Assembly (NCBI RefSeq): GCF_019059575.1
Contig: NW_024881674.1
Span: forward strand, 539,001-603,000
Length of the DNA stretch: 64,000 nucleotides
DNA from: Amphibalanus amphitrite
Taxonomy: Eukaryota > Arthropoda > Thecostraca > Balanomorpha > Balanidae
Direction: 5' to 3'
Under the pieces are notes generated by a model, which ran no database searches, was not told where the DNA came from, and saw only the letters and a list, made by a program, of their open reading frames with translations. Each line of letters opens with the position of its first letter. The first letter of the stretch is position 1. Below are positions 1 to 11,432 of the stretch, piece after piece. The position numbers and the translations under genes were made by a program.

Positions 1-2016
1 ATAAAAAAGTATTGTTCCTTCATCCATATACACTTCAAAGGACCATTACCTATGGTCAACCGTAGTGTACTTGTCCAAAAAAAAAAAAAAAAATGTTATC
101 GTTAAGGCATAGTGTATTCCAAGCGCTGAGTCATCAAATATATATTTTCAAGGTGTTTGATGGTTTATACTTACAAAATAATAGCAACCAGATTGATGCT
201 AGTCTTGTCAGAAAACTGCATTTGGAAAAACTATTCAACTTTCGAACTAACTAGCTCAATTCAAGGTAGGTTTTGTTGTATGTTTCTTGACAACGACCTC
301 GATGCGAAGGTCGAAAATTCGAAACGAAAACTGTTTATTGTATAACTACCTTGAATTAAGATGTCTGGTCGTAAAAGCTTGAAATCATATATAACTAGCT
401 CAAATAACACACACACAACCCAATTTCCTTCCGAAGCAGCGCACAACCCGGATACCATCTCCTAGCCAACAGAATAGAACCAACTGTAATTGTTCCCTGA
501 TAACAGTAATTCTAACTTCGAAAGAAAGGCCTGGCATACAAAAACTGCCAGCAGTGTCTGATTTTGGTTGATTGTGAGGTGGTAGGAAACTCAATGTACG
601 AATGTGAGCCTTCCTCTATATTGATCAGTGTCAAGGGCTCGCTTCACATAAGAAGATTCATATTCCAGGGACAAGAAACGAAACATTCCACGCGAATCCC
701 CTCTAAAAAACGTTGCTAAAAGAGCTCAATAGCGCTTCAAACGAGCAAGTGGGAAAATAGCTGGGAAAATAGGCTCCCATCAAAGCCATAAGGATACGAT
801 GTATTTGCGACTGTGAAAAATAGGTTTGGTCTTTTTCCAATAACTTCTTCTTCCAAAACATGACTTTAGCTGGCTGGAGCTGCCTACGTTCATAACATGC
901 TCGCCATGGCGAGCCGTTCCGCGGCCAGCTCATCTCCAGCCGGCTGCAGTCCGCGACATGAGATATCGGCGGCGTCACCTCAGTGGGACACCGCTCCATA
1001 TCGTGCCGGCGGCGCCGTATCCAGGGATGAAGGGTACGGATGGCGGCCTTTCACCGCTCCTTCCGTGGATGAGGTCGAGGACGGACAGATAACACGTGCG
1101 ACAGAGCCGAGCCGACAAATGAGCGGCGACCAGAAAGACGATGAAGGGGTTCCGGAAAGTTTAAAATGTGATCGTTAAATGGGAGAACTGAGCATCACCG
1201 ACTGATGATGGTGCAGTGATGCAGAAGCAGTGTTTTATAACACATTCTGGTCCACATTACCGGAATACCAATGTGCAGTGATGTTACATTCTTTTGAACG
1301 CCGCAGGTGCCTTGTGTGCTGTATGTGTGTGTGTGTGTTGTGATGCTATAACTCTGCAAGTAACCGCGTGGCGTCACCACGGGACGTGTAATTGAGATGC
1401 CGGCAAAACGTTGCAGCGCTGCTTTGAGCCTATGCAAACACCTGGAATCAGCTGCAAAGGGGTGGTGGTTCGGTGACCATTAGGGGAATGAGTTTTGGGA
1501 CGGACTGCACGCAAACTGTAGCAGTGAGAACGATGTTTTCCTTTCTTAGGTTCAGTTTTATTAAACACATTTTCTGCCAAGGTGTGCATACTTTGATGCA
1601 TTACATATTCGCAGTTATTCAGTACCAGAAATAGCCCGTTCGCCGCCTTTACGCGTACAACTTTCAAATATTTCTGAACCACCGGTGCTCTCCCAACTTC
1701 AGTTCATTCTGACGCTATTATACCCAATGCCAGCATGAAATATTTTCCCGTCCATAGCGGAGATTGATTATCTGCTCCCAAATGAAGGACATAAATCGTT
1801 CTGTCGGGACATAATGCTGCCTCCATGTATGACAATCTCGCTCTAACACAAAACCAGAGGCCTCACCAGAGCGTTTCATGGCCATTCGAAGCGATCAGTG
1901 TGCCGTCATGGATTTTTATTCAGAACAATCCATCGTATCGTTTGACTGGATTGCTTCCTTGATCGCAGTTTCACCGAACACTCTGTCCGGCTGTCAGGGA
2001 GATATGTGCTGCCCGG
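1..2016. other. non-coding stretch, no gene recognised
   Basis: I see no convincing exon here. It holds a poly-A run near 77-93, a 12-base inverted repeat (aattcaaggtag near 257 and its complement near 347) and a short GT repeat near 1326-1340. A GC-rich open frame around 897-1178 has no recognisable domain and no supporting splice signals. Confidence 0.5.
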
Positions 2017-2494
2017 CAGGCGCGGATACAAGGGGGGGGGGCCATGGGGGCCATGCCCCCCCCCCCCCTTGGCCGATTTTTTTCAAAAATAAAATAAAAA
2101 GTTAAAAAGTTAAAAAGCTGAAAAGGGGGCCTCCTGAAAATAAAGTGGCCGAAATCCGATGAGTTTTTTTTAACCTACCCACTTAGTTATTTCTTAGAAA
2201 GCTAGCTGAGAAGACTTCTTTGTTAGAAGATTGGTAAAGCTTTTCATAACTTGGAGGTCTCTTATACTCACAGAGATGACCACTTTTACAGGGCCTCCTA
2301 ACCTGCACAGAGGGCCTCCAAGCCTGCACACATGTTGAGATGTTGCCTGAACAGCTAGATAAGCTCAATAGACGCAGTTTTTTTTGGGGGGGGGGCCAAC
2401 AAGTGGGAAGATGGGGCCTCCAACAGGTGGGATTATGGGGGGCCTCCTGGTTTCTAATGGCCCCTCCCTTGGAGATTTTCTGGATCCGCCCCTG
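2017..2494. mobile_element. hAT-type non-autonomous DNA transposon with 8-bp target duplication
   Basis: The element is bounded by the direct repeat CTGCCCGG at 2009-2016 and 2495-2502. Its ends are inverted copies of a CAGG(C/G)GCGGAT(A/C)CA motif. An 8-bp duplication and ends starting with CA fit the hAT superfamily. Just inside the left end is a long G run, a short spacer and a long C run (about 2031-2070) that could fold into a strong hairpin. No transposase is present, so it would depend on an enzyme supplied elsewhere. Confidence 0.8.
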
Positions 2495-2836
2495 CTGCCC
2501 GGTGAAATGTCTGGCGAGCGCTGGGGGTCTTATCTGGCCCATAGCGGAAAATACACCTCCTCTATTTCCTGCAGGGCGGCGATTGTTTGTCTTGCCGGGC
2601 TCGACAGGCGCCGCTGATCATGTGTCATACATCGCAAACTTCCTCGTCGCTCATGTGCCGTGAACATTCGAGCCCAAACCAGCAACATATCCATCACCTC
2701 CGCAGGCTCTGCCTCCGCCGTGCAGCCTTATAAACGTCATCGAAAAACTATGTGAATGTATTTTCCAAAACACTCCCGATCCTCCAGAAACAGCTCTTTT
2801 CCCAGCCACCACACAGCTCTCAATCCTTCACTGTGA

Positions 2837-3724
2837 CACCATGTCCCAAAGCCGCGCTATTTCACGGCGCCCCCTACAGCGCACACCTGTGACACGGCGC
2901 TCCTCTCGCCCACAGCGCTGGTGCTCACCGACCTGGGCAAGCTGCAGATCTCGGCTGGCGGCTCCCAGATCACCACTGCGTCCGCCGTGGTGGAGGACTC
3001 GGTCGACCACAGCCCGCGGCCGGCAAACACGGCCGTCTCATGAGATGAGGCGGCGCCGGCCGGCGGCGCCGAACCGGACAGCTCGCCGCGCGGGTCCTCT
3101 CCGCGTGTATCCTCTCCGCGCCGACCTCCGCCGGTGCACATCGTGGAGAACCCGCTGCGGCCGAGCTCGCGCTCCCCGAGCCCAGCCATCGCCATCGACG
3201 AGACGGTGCGCTGCGGCGCGGCCGGCGACTGCGACCGCTACCTGCCGCCGGCATCCCCCCGCGCCGTGCGCTTCTACGGCGATCCCATGCCGTCGGCGCC
3301 GCAGGCTCCGCTCGCCTGCTCCGAGCCCGGGCTGGAAATCCGGCTCGAAGCGCGGCTCGAGACGCGGCTCGAGACGCGGCTCGATGGACGGCTAGATAAC
3401 CACAAGGACGGTCTGCCGAGTTACGAGTCGGCGGCGCGCCGCTCAGGTCAGTGGTCCGAGGCGCGGTGTGACAGTACAGTGTCCGGCGCGTCGTCGGGCG
3501 CCCCCGACTGGCGAGACGTGGCCGCCGACCGCGCGGAGGACGCGGTGCTCAAAGACTGGTCCGGCGAACTGGAGAGGGCCGGCGAGAAACAGGACGAGTG
3601 GCAGGACGAGGGTGAGTCGATTGTAGCCAACTGTAGCGACTCACCATTGTCCAACTGTTTGGACTCACCCGAGCTGGTGCCGCGTATTGGCTTCCATAAC
3701 GATGTGAAGGAGTGTGCCATATGA
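2837..3724 (+). CDS. terminal-type exon of an unidentified protein with PPxY-like tail, interrupted by one in-frame TGA
   Basis: One reading frame is open from 2837 to the stop at 3722-3724 except for a TGA at about 3038-3040. Codons on both sides of that TGA end mostly in G or C, which suggests both parts are coding. The upstream part includes ALVLTDLGKLQI. The downstream part is rich in serine, proline and charge, has a short EARLETRLETRL repeat and LPSYES, and ends KECAI. Such a tail would suit the cytoplasmic end of a membrane protein, but I do not recognise the family. The splice acceptor is unclear: an AG at 2849-2850 has a weak pyrimidine tract. A short unrecognised intron, a sequencing error, a decayed exon or stop read-through could each explain the TGA. 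A possible AATAAA lies at 4907-4912. Confidence 0.45.
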
Positions 3725-5097
3725 GCAGCGGGCGCCGTATGGCCAAGCTGTGGATACATGCGGGTGACGACTGTGTGTGGGTTTCTGAATTCGGAAGCAC
3801 TGTTGAGCTGCGTGTGAGAGCATTTTCAACTCGCCTGCTGCTGGTTTTACGACGACTACTGCCGGTTATATCGGCATCTGTTTGCCGTTTCGTTGTTTCT
3901 CCCGGCGCCCCGATGCGACAGGCGCTCTGCCAGACAGCCCGGGGGACGGACCGGTGACCGTCGGTCGCGCCGATCACCCCTGGGCTGTCCCTGAGCCCCG
4001 CGGGCCCTGTCGCCTCGGAGCACTCCCCTCCCTCCTCCCTTAACCCCACCCGGCAGACAGTCGGTGATCTGTAGCCGAGAGTTCCCGGACACGGGGCCCA
4101 TTCTTCCCCATATTTTTCCAGCTCACGTCGTCTGCTGAATCCGGTAGCGGCGTGACATTACGTTATGTCCGTCCTCTGTATTTTTCTGGAGTTGCGTCAG
4201 CAACAACCAAGCTGTAGTTCCCGCAATCGGGAGAAACTTCTATGAATTTTATTGCAGGGGTTTGTGCGAGAATGCCAGCTAGTCATATTTCAGCCTCTGA
4301 TTTCACATTGTGTGATAAATGATGTGTGTTGTAATGTTGATTACACAAAGCGCTCATTTCTGTAACTGTGTAACTTATAACTTGTCGTCAATACTCAATA
4401 CTTGTGCTGAATGCGACAGGAACGAGGATGCGGAATCAAAAAGGACAAACAGCTTCGGATGACGAGTTCTGCATCCCGATAAAAGCGACGCAATCAGCCC
4501 TGTCGCAATTGTGTTGGTGCTTTGAAGATCTGAGCGAGTCTTCTTGTTCAAACATTGGCGTGAATGTGTAATTCGCGGTGGCATTGATGACGTGGGTTAC
4601 TGTGATTGGTTATTACTGAGTGAGGGAGCGCGCAGTTTGCTGAGTGGGTCGAACACAATGTCGCATGTCATGTGGCAGAGCCGTACCTAATGTGACATCA
4701 GTGTCAAATCAATCACGGTGACAGATTTTAGATTGGCTGCATTCGTTACCAGCGGCACGGGGGAATTATGGAATGATTGATGAACATTCCATGTGTTACG
4801 GAATGGTTGTAATGTGTACTGTTCTCAACATCAGTGTAATATAATTGTTCCACAACAAATATAAATAGAAATATCTCAACGTCGATGGTTGTGTCTATTA
4901 TCATCGAATAAATCGTCCATCATCTCAATAGTCGCACAACACACGTAACTATTGCACGTTCCGATAGCAATATGCATATTGCCTAGTCATCAAAACGTTT
5001 CCACGAGACGTCTTCTTTCCGAAGAGTCTTTCTTGGCTAAGCATGCGTCTATCATGGTTTATTTGTATGATCTACTGGCTCTAACCTTTCGTTAGTC
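3725..5097. other. probable 3' flank, no further gene
   Basis: This follows the stop of the 2.8-3.7 kb exon and grows more AT-rich. An AATAAA at 4907-4912 could be a polyadenylation signal for that gene, which would imply a 3' UTR of about 1.2 kb. Nothing else is recognised. Confidence 0.35.
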
Positions 5098-5250
5098 ATA
5101 GAGGATTCTTCATGGCTCCGAGTGGAAGATAAGGATATCTTTTCCAAGCGGGTTACTGAAAAACCGAGCGACGAAGGAGCGAGGTTTTTCTGTAACACTC
5201 GAGGAAAAGATATCTGATCTTCCACGAGTGAGCCATGAGGAATCCTATAT
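5098..5250. repeat. foldback element, near-palindromic
   Basis: Two arms of roughly 70 bases (from about 5098, and ending about 5250) are imperfect inverted copies with a tiny loop around gagcgacgaaggagc. Matching pieces include TCATGGCTC, GTGGAAGAT and ATATCTTTTCC. It looks like a MITE or foldback repeat without coding capacity. Confidence 0.65.
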
Positions 5251-5567
5251 CTTTCTATGTTGAGGTTTATTCTGAATTAATAAAATATTATATTTAAATG
5301 CATTCATCTGTGTAAAAGTAGATTCAGATTAGTTTGTTCTTATTTCATAAGTTTCATCCATAAACAACCATCAAAAATGTCGTTCGGTTATTGGCCCATC
5401 ATCACATGAACTCTTGATTTTTCGCTATGAACCCTCGAGACCTTATCTTTGCATCTCAGAGGGATGCAGATATAACAAATTCTTATCTTTGCATCTAAGA
5501 GGAGTGCGAGATAGAAATATCCCTGCACTGTAGACCCAATGGCAAATAAACCTCAACTAGAAAGATA
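5248..5567. repeat. short inverted-repeat element next to the foldback
   Basis: The sequence tatctttctatgttgaggt at about 5248 returns inverted at 5545-5567 with one base missing. Inside are two direct copies of a CTTATCTTTGCATCT unit, near 5442 and 5484. It is a MITE-like unit of unknown family. Confidence 0.5.
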
Positions 5568-5784
5568 GCAAAGAAATGTATGCTGTACTCCTCAACTTTT
5601 ACGCCGATCCTCCCCGCTCCCACCACCCACCACTGTAGTCCCATGGATGATGGAATATGGATGTCTGTCCCTCCCCCCCCCCCCATTCCCCGGTGCTCGG
5701 TCCCTCCCAGCGCCCTCACCCAGACATCTGTCCCTCCCACCACCCTCTTCCCAGACATCTGTTCCTCCCTCCCTGCCCCGGCAA
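5568..5784. repeat. C-rich low-complexity stretch
   Basis: A CCCTCCC-rich tract with a poly-C run near 5673-5684 and two copies of CCCAGACATCTGT (near 5720 and 5750). The overlapping open frames here follow from base composition. Confidence 0.5.
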
Positions 5785-7544
5785 TGCACACTGGTCGGAA
5801 ACGCTCCAGCGAGAGGCCAGCGGCCTTTCCGCAAAAGTTTTTCGCTTGTTATTCCACAACTAGTGAAGCAAACTTTATAAAACTTTGCATACCTTCTCTG
5901 TCATATGTAAGCTATCATTTGGATGTCAAGCACTAAATATATGACGTGAATCTGTTAAGTTATGACGTCATAATTGAGTATAATACAGGATCTAGCACCA
6001 CTTTAAGTCAACAAGGGAAATTGGGAGCTGCTATTCGGGCACCGGGAATGGTTTCATGCACTCCTTGCAAGGTCCAGTGCTTCACTTTAGCATTGTTGAC
6101 TTTGCGTGACGTCATTTATGACGTCACTAAGGCCATATAAGTTTTTCGTCAATAACTCCTGATCAGATGGAGCTAGAGAGTCGGGAAAGCCACCATTGGA
6201 CTCAGGAAGACCTGCCGAATCGAATGATATGCGATATGACCTCCTTCAACCATTTTCGTGACCTGAGGGGCTCCGACCTGACGTTGACCCGGGGTTAACA
6301 CCTTAAGTTGACTTCACCCGAACACCAAGAATAGCATTCAACGCGACTGAGCTAGACAAACACGATGATGCCAAAATCGCGGCAGTGCGGCCATTTTAGG
6401 CAAAGTAATTAACCTAAAACCGAGCCCGTGCCTTGTGGCACTTACCTGACCTAAGAGGTCACTGGCTGACCTAAGACCTCAAAATCGGGTAGCACCTAAT
6501 TGTTGCGTCTTATAACGGCACACAAGCTCTTTTTTTCCGCGAGGCTCTAGCTCAATTAGAGGCGAAACGGCGAGGGAGTTGTACCAACCCTCCCCGGTCA
6601 ATATAGAAAACCAATCGGTCCGGCCAGGGTTAAATACCGGAATTGTGATCTAATGTAAAAAGACGGCCCAAGGTAACCCGACGTCAGTGACAGGTGTCCT
6701 ATATTTGCAGCGTCTTATATTCACGAAGGTTTCAATTTCCACTTTCTTCAGCCGAGTGATGGTTGTCAATAGCAAGGCTCTCTAAATGCAAGCCGTAATC
6801 GCCACGCAATATGTGGAAGGCCTTTGATGTCGATACATACATAAATGCATACATAAAACGCGCTTTTCACAAAATTCATAAACTCAAACGCATCTGTTTT
6901 TAATGACCAGTCAACTACGCATGGATGCGTGCAGGCCACACCGGTCAGCGTAAGCCGGGCACGGCGGCCGAGCCGAAACTGGGGCGGGGCGGGCGGTAGT
7001 TGGGTAGGAAGAGCGGCTCCTGCAAATTTTGCGCAAATATGCGCAGTTAGCTTTTATGTTGCCCTGGTGTAAATTTAAATCCTGCTTCATCTCACAAAAA
7101 ATCAGAGTGGAACTAGATGGGACTACCTGTTGTTTCCTTACCTAAACTTTGCAGTTATATTCCAGAATCACTGAAGGAGAGCCTTCATAAAAAAGCTACA
7201 GTAGATCTTAGTTAGGGAAAAAGTATACCAACAATTTTGCACTGACCAGTCGGCAACTTCATAAGGAACATTTTGATGCATAATATGTGGGATTTCATTT
7301 TTGTGTCTATCAGCAATAAGACTCTGAATATCCGGCTCAAGAAACCTCTTGCTCCGCGTCAGTTTCCGAGTTCTGGGATACCCCATCTTCGGGGGCTGAT
7401 TACAGTTATTTTTGGTCACCCGGATTAGTTTTTTTGGCCGAAGTATAATAATTTGATAAATTTCAAATCGATCTATATAAAAAATAATCCGAAACTCCGG
7501 AATCGCCCGTGGCCTCTCGTGAGGGCGTTTCCGACCAGTGTGCA
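5785..7544. mobile_element. non-autonomous element with about 50-bp terminal inverted repeats
   Basis: The left end TGCACACTGGTCGGAAACGC and the following roughly 35 bases, up to about 5838, are repeated inverted at about 7495-7544. No clear target duplication was found, so the superfamily is open. The body has no transposase frame. It carries several (A)GGTCA/TGACC(T) motifs near 6280 and 6440-6480, a flavour shared with the TTAA-type elements downstream. Confidence 0.65.
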
Positions 7545-8755
7545 ATGGGGCCCTCCCCGGTGCCCTGCCCCCTGCCCCGGTCCCCCGGGGCTCGGCGGAG
7601 GATCGCGTGCCGGTCTTTTTGCAGATCCTCTGGCCGCGGGTGCCGGCTGCCATTGGTCGGTGACCGGGCACCACGGACCGCCGCTGGATGAGAGCCGACA
7701 GCCGGGATCCTCCGGCCGGCCACGCAATCACTGCCGCCCCCCCCCCCCCCCCCCCCCCGACACCTCCTGGCAGTGACCATCCCCATCAGCGTCCCCATCC
7801 GCAACTCATGTCTGATACCTCACTCGCTAACGTTTCCCTCTGGAATCTGGGTCTCTGCCCTCGTTCCAACTTTAGGCTGTCCTGAGCAGCGTCACAACCT
7901 ACTCCTGGAAGGTCACATACCGATTTCGTAATTTCACTGCAATTGGATTCCACAGGATTCAAACTGACCAGGAAGTTTGCCTTGCCCAAGCCCACCTCCC
8001 TGACTTCCTGGGACGTCACAAGACGGAGCCTGAAATCCTCAGCTCAATGCACTGACCTCGTGTGAGCTGTGACCCGGACTTCTAGCTAACCCCGACCTGA
8101 GTTCGAGCGTCTCACTGTTTCCTTGACACCGAATGAGCCGTATAGAGGCCGACACGGAGTGACCAAACACTGTTGGTTTCGTTCTGTTGGCGTCCCGGTG
8201 AGCAGGTATGCACACACAGCAGCTAATTCAGCTGTCAGGGCGTTGATGCCGGACTCATTCCCCTTATACCATCAGACCCCGTGTGTGCTAATAGCAGGGT
8301 TGGCGGACCACCTCCGATGAGCGGTGGCGGCCTCAGGCATCACAGTCCCGCCCCGGCCGGTGCGGTCGATACGGCCCCAGCACGATTGTACCGGCCACAT
8401 TCATCTTTCAGGCCTTTTTTGCGGCGCAATGAAGGAAGACAATGCCCAAGTGGCCTTACACCCACTCGATAGCTATCAATCTGGTTAGTGACTGTGTAAC
8501 GGGCCTTCCGAAGCTTGTTACATAAGGTGGGTGCCAGGAACGCAACAACACACCACACCATCCATTATGAAGCCTCGATCACTATGCAACGCCTGTTCTA
8601 TAAGACGTCCTCGCTCTATAGCTATGGGACAGAGTACGCTAGCGCCGGTGTCTATGAAAAGATGCAATATTAGATGGCCGCTATGACTGCAAAAGCTTTT
8701 GGAATATAGAATGCCAAAGACGTGTATTTATGTGCTGTCCTAAGGTATGATGGCT
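7545..8755. other. non-coding stretch with a long poly-C run
   Basis: GC-rich and C-rich to about 7800, with a poly-C run of about 20 near 7738-7758. No gene or transposon ends were recognised. Confidence 0.45.
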
Positions 8756-8759
8756 TTAA

Positions 8760-9879
8760 CCCGCGCCCCGTTGGGCTCTGCCGAGCAACGCGAAAATGCC
8801 CCTAAGATCTCGAGAACCACGCAACCTAGCGACAAGCGGCAAACGGTGTTGGATAGCCCTATCAGGGAACTACCTTGTGACCCAATTTTATTGACCTAGG
8901 TCAAACCGATGACGTCACAGGTCAGGTCAAATGTCCAATTTTCACCGTTTACAGGCATTTCAAGAAATGCGTTGTAAAATCGAGTAAAATGCATTTCATT
9001 GAAAATCATCGATGGGAAAATGTTCTTCAAACACATATTTTGCTATTTGAGGTCACTGATACCAGGTCAGGTCACAGAGGTCAGGTCACTGGGGGGGTCA
9101 CAATATGAAAGTGTCGTGTGATGCATGTTTTATGGTCCATTTTACATGACAAATGCGATTATGTGGGTCAGGCAGCCTTTGGGGCCAGCTTAGATCACGT
9201 TTTGGTCAAGGTCAGGTCAAGGTCAGGTCAAGGTCAGGTCAAATTAGGTCAAATTTCAAAGTTGATATTTTTGCATAAAATGGGTATCGAATCGATGCAG
9301 CTTCTCACGGGGAGTTCAATGGTGGTCTTTGTTTTGCCGTACGTGGTCTAGAATCGCTAAAAATTGAGTTCAAAAAGTTGACGTCATCATTTTTGAACAG
9401 TTTTTTTCGCTATAACTTGGCCAAAAAACGAGATATCGATCTGAAATTTGGTATGTATATAGAAGAGCGCAGGGAATATCACAAATATTCCGGTTTTTTC
9501 GAAATGCGGAATTTTTTTGGATTTGTTTTTAGTTTTTATAAACAAATCAATTTTTTGAATTTTTGGGGTCAAAAACCCAAAATTTTGAAAATCCGAGACA
9601 GCAGTTTTGTAGCGCCGCTTTTTGTCTACCAGACCGTATAAAGAACTTTGAAATTGCTTGATAACTGTAGATTTGGTGAGCGTTTCAAGATTGCATGTTT
9701 TTTTCCTCATTTTTGCTCGAACATGACCTCAGTTTGACCTCAATAACTCCTGACCTAAGGTGACCTAAGAATTGAAATTTGGTGTGAAGGTGTCAAATTG
9801 ATGCCCGGGAAGGAACTGAAAATTTTCAGGAAAAACCACAGGGGGGGCCAAAATGGCCCCCCCCCCAACGGGGCGAGGG
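8760..9879. mobile_element. TTAA-type (piggyBac-like ends) element, copy 1
   Basis: TTAA at 8756-8759 precedes CCCGCGCCCCGTTGGG. The right end, read inverted, is CCCTCGCCCCGTTGGGG followed by a G run, CCATTTTGG and a C run. The right TTAA has decayed. The left end shows a second, damaged start of the motif about 26 bases in. The body is rich in AGGTCA, including several TCAAGGTCA units near 9205-9240. It has no recognisable transposase. Body text such as GTTGATATTTTTGCATAAA also occurs in copy 2. Confidence 0.7.
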
Positions 9880-11048
9880 ACTCGTATTGTCCTTTTTTTA
9901 CTAGGCGGTAATTAGCTGCCTAAAATTTGGCAACCTGTTATACACACAAGCACAGGAAACACAACCTAACAACAGTGTTCACGTGCCAGAGGCCGGGTTC
10001 AGTAACTGGCATTTCTGCCTTCCCCAGCCATGAGTTGAAATTCATTTCAGATCCCTGCCATTTCTCGAGTCTCGCCGCACCATTAACCTTCTCCCGCCTC
10101 TTCCGAGCAGACGCTAAGACGCCAATGACCCACTGCCAGCGTGCCCAGAGCTGTCGTCAGCGCCATTGTCCAACTCGGAGCTGACATGACGGTCTCCTCC
10201 TCTGGAGAATGGATCTCATATAGGGCGCCGTTGAGCGATACTGGAGAGAAATGTGCTGTGCTGTTGCCGATCGAAGTCACTGGCGCTGACCGCAGTGCAC
10301 TGTTGCAGTTCGCGTGCAGTTCAAAGGTCATAATGGGGCGTCGGAGGAGAGCGTGTTTTTATCGGAACTAAGTGAAGGAAGAACATGAATGTTTAGGGAT
10401 GTAGGGTCAGTGGCACGGCAGGAAAGGTAAAATTGGCTATAAAATTTATAGATTAATTAAACCTATATCAGTTGTAGAGCCAAAGCCTGCTACATGACAT
10501 ATCTAATCGTTCGATTAAACAGAACCGAAGTCAAGATGGCACCCTTTGATAAACTGTTCGTCTAAAAAACATATTCCTTGCGGCTGGGCTTAGTCAAGCG
10601 ATCGTAAATCGAAAATCACTTCCAGTATTGACGCCAGCACGAGACCCTGTGGTTCTTTACAAGCAGTTGGGTGATCCCACCCTCGGCGAAAAAAAAGCCT
10701 TACCGATGAAATAAGGACAAGATACCAAGTATAAAACGCATTAACAATCCCTCACCTTCACTCAGGTATACACGTACAAAGTTCAGAAACAAAGTTGGCT
10801 CGCACCTCAGGATGTCAAAAAGTGAATATCCGAATAGGTAGCACCCATATGTTGTTAGCCATACCTTGAACATTGCATACTGCATGCCTACGACTTATAC
10901 GCCGCTGTGTAAGTAGTGTGGACCCTATTTACCGGCAAGTTACTCGGCCAGCGTCCAGCAGGCCTATTACGGAGGAGTGCGGCTACAAGCCGTTGGTGTG
11001 CTGCTGTCAGGTATAAAGGTGTTTATGGGTCAGGCTGCAGGGTGGAGG
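9880..11048. other. non-coding stretch
   Basis: No exon, RNA gene or transposon end could be supported. The open frames near 9927-10371 are short, overlap on both strands and lack splice support. Confidence 0.4.
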
Positions 11049-11208
11049 TGACAGGTCACTGACGTCACTGACGGGTCACTGACGGGTCACTGACACTGAC
11101 GGGTCACTGACGGGTCACTGACACTGACGGGTCACTGACGGGTCACTGACACTGACGGGTCACTGACGGGTCACTGACACTCACGGGTCACTGACAGGTC
11201 ACTGACGG
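11049..11208. repeat. GGTCACTGAC minisatellite
   Basis: Tandem units of ACGGGTCACTG with a regular ACTGAC insertion give a higher-order period of about 30 bases (12+12+6) repeated about four times, with degenerate edges. Confidence 0.85.
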
Positions 11209-11361
11209 GGTGCGACATAAGCGTGAGCACCGCGGTCCAGCGCTGACTGGACACGGAGGCAGCGTGCTGGTTTCCGGAATGGGTTCGGGAAAACGTGCGG
11301 CGGGTAGAAGGAACGGGCTTTTTCAAAAGAAGGTACAATTTATTTCGTCTGTCATTCACAG

Positions 11362-11432
11362 TCATTCATTCATTCATTCATTCATTCATTCATTCATTCA
11401 TTCATTCATTCATTCATTCATTCATTCATTCA
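11362..11432. repeat. (ATTC)n microsatellite
   Basis: About 17 tandem ATTC units. Reading it as Ser-Phe-Ile-His protein repeats is an artefact. Confidence 0.95.

Noticed and set aside
897-1178. 93-codon plus-strand frame
   Set aside because: No family resemblance, no splice support and ordinary length for a GC-rich patch.
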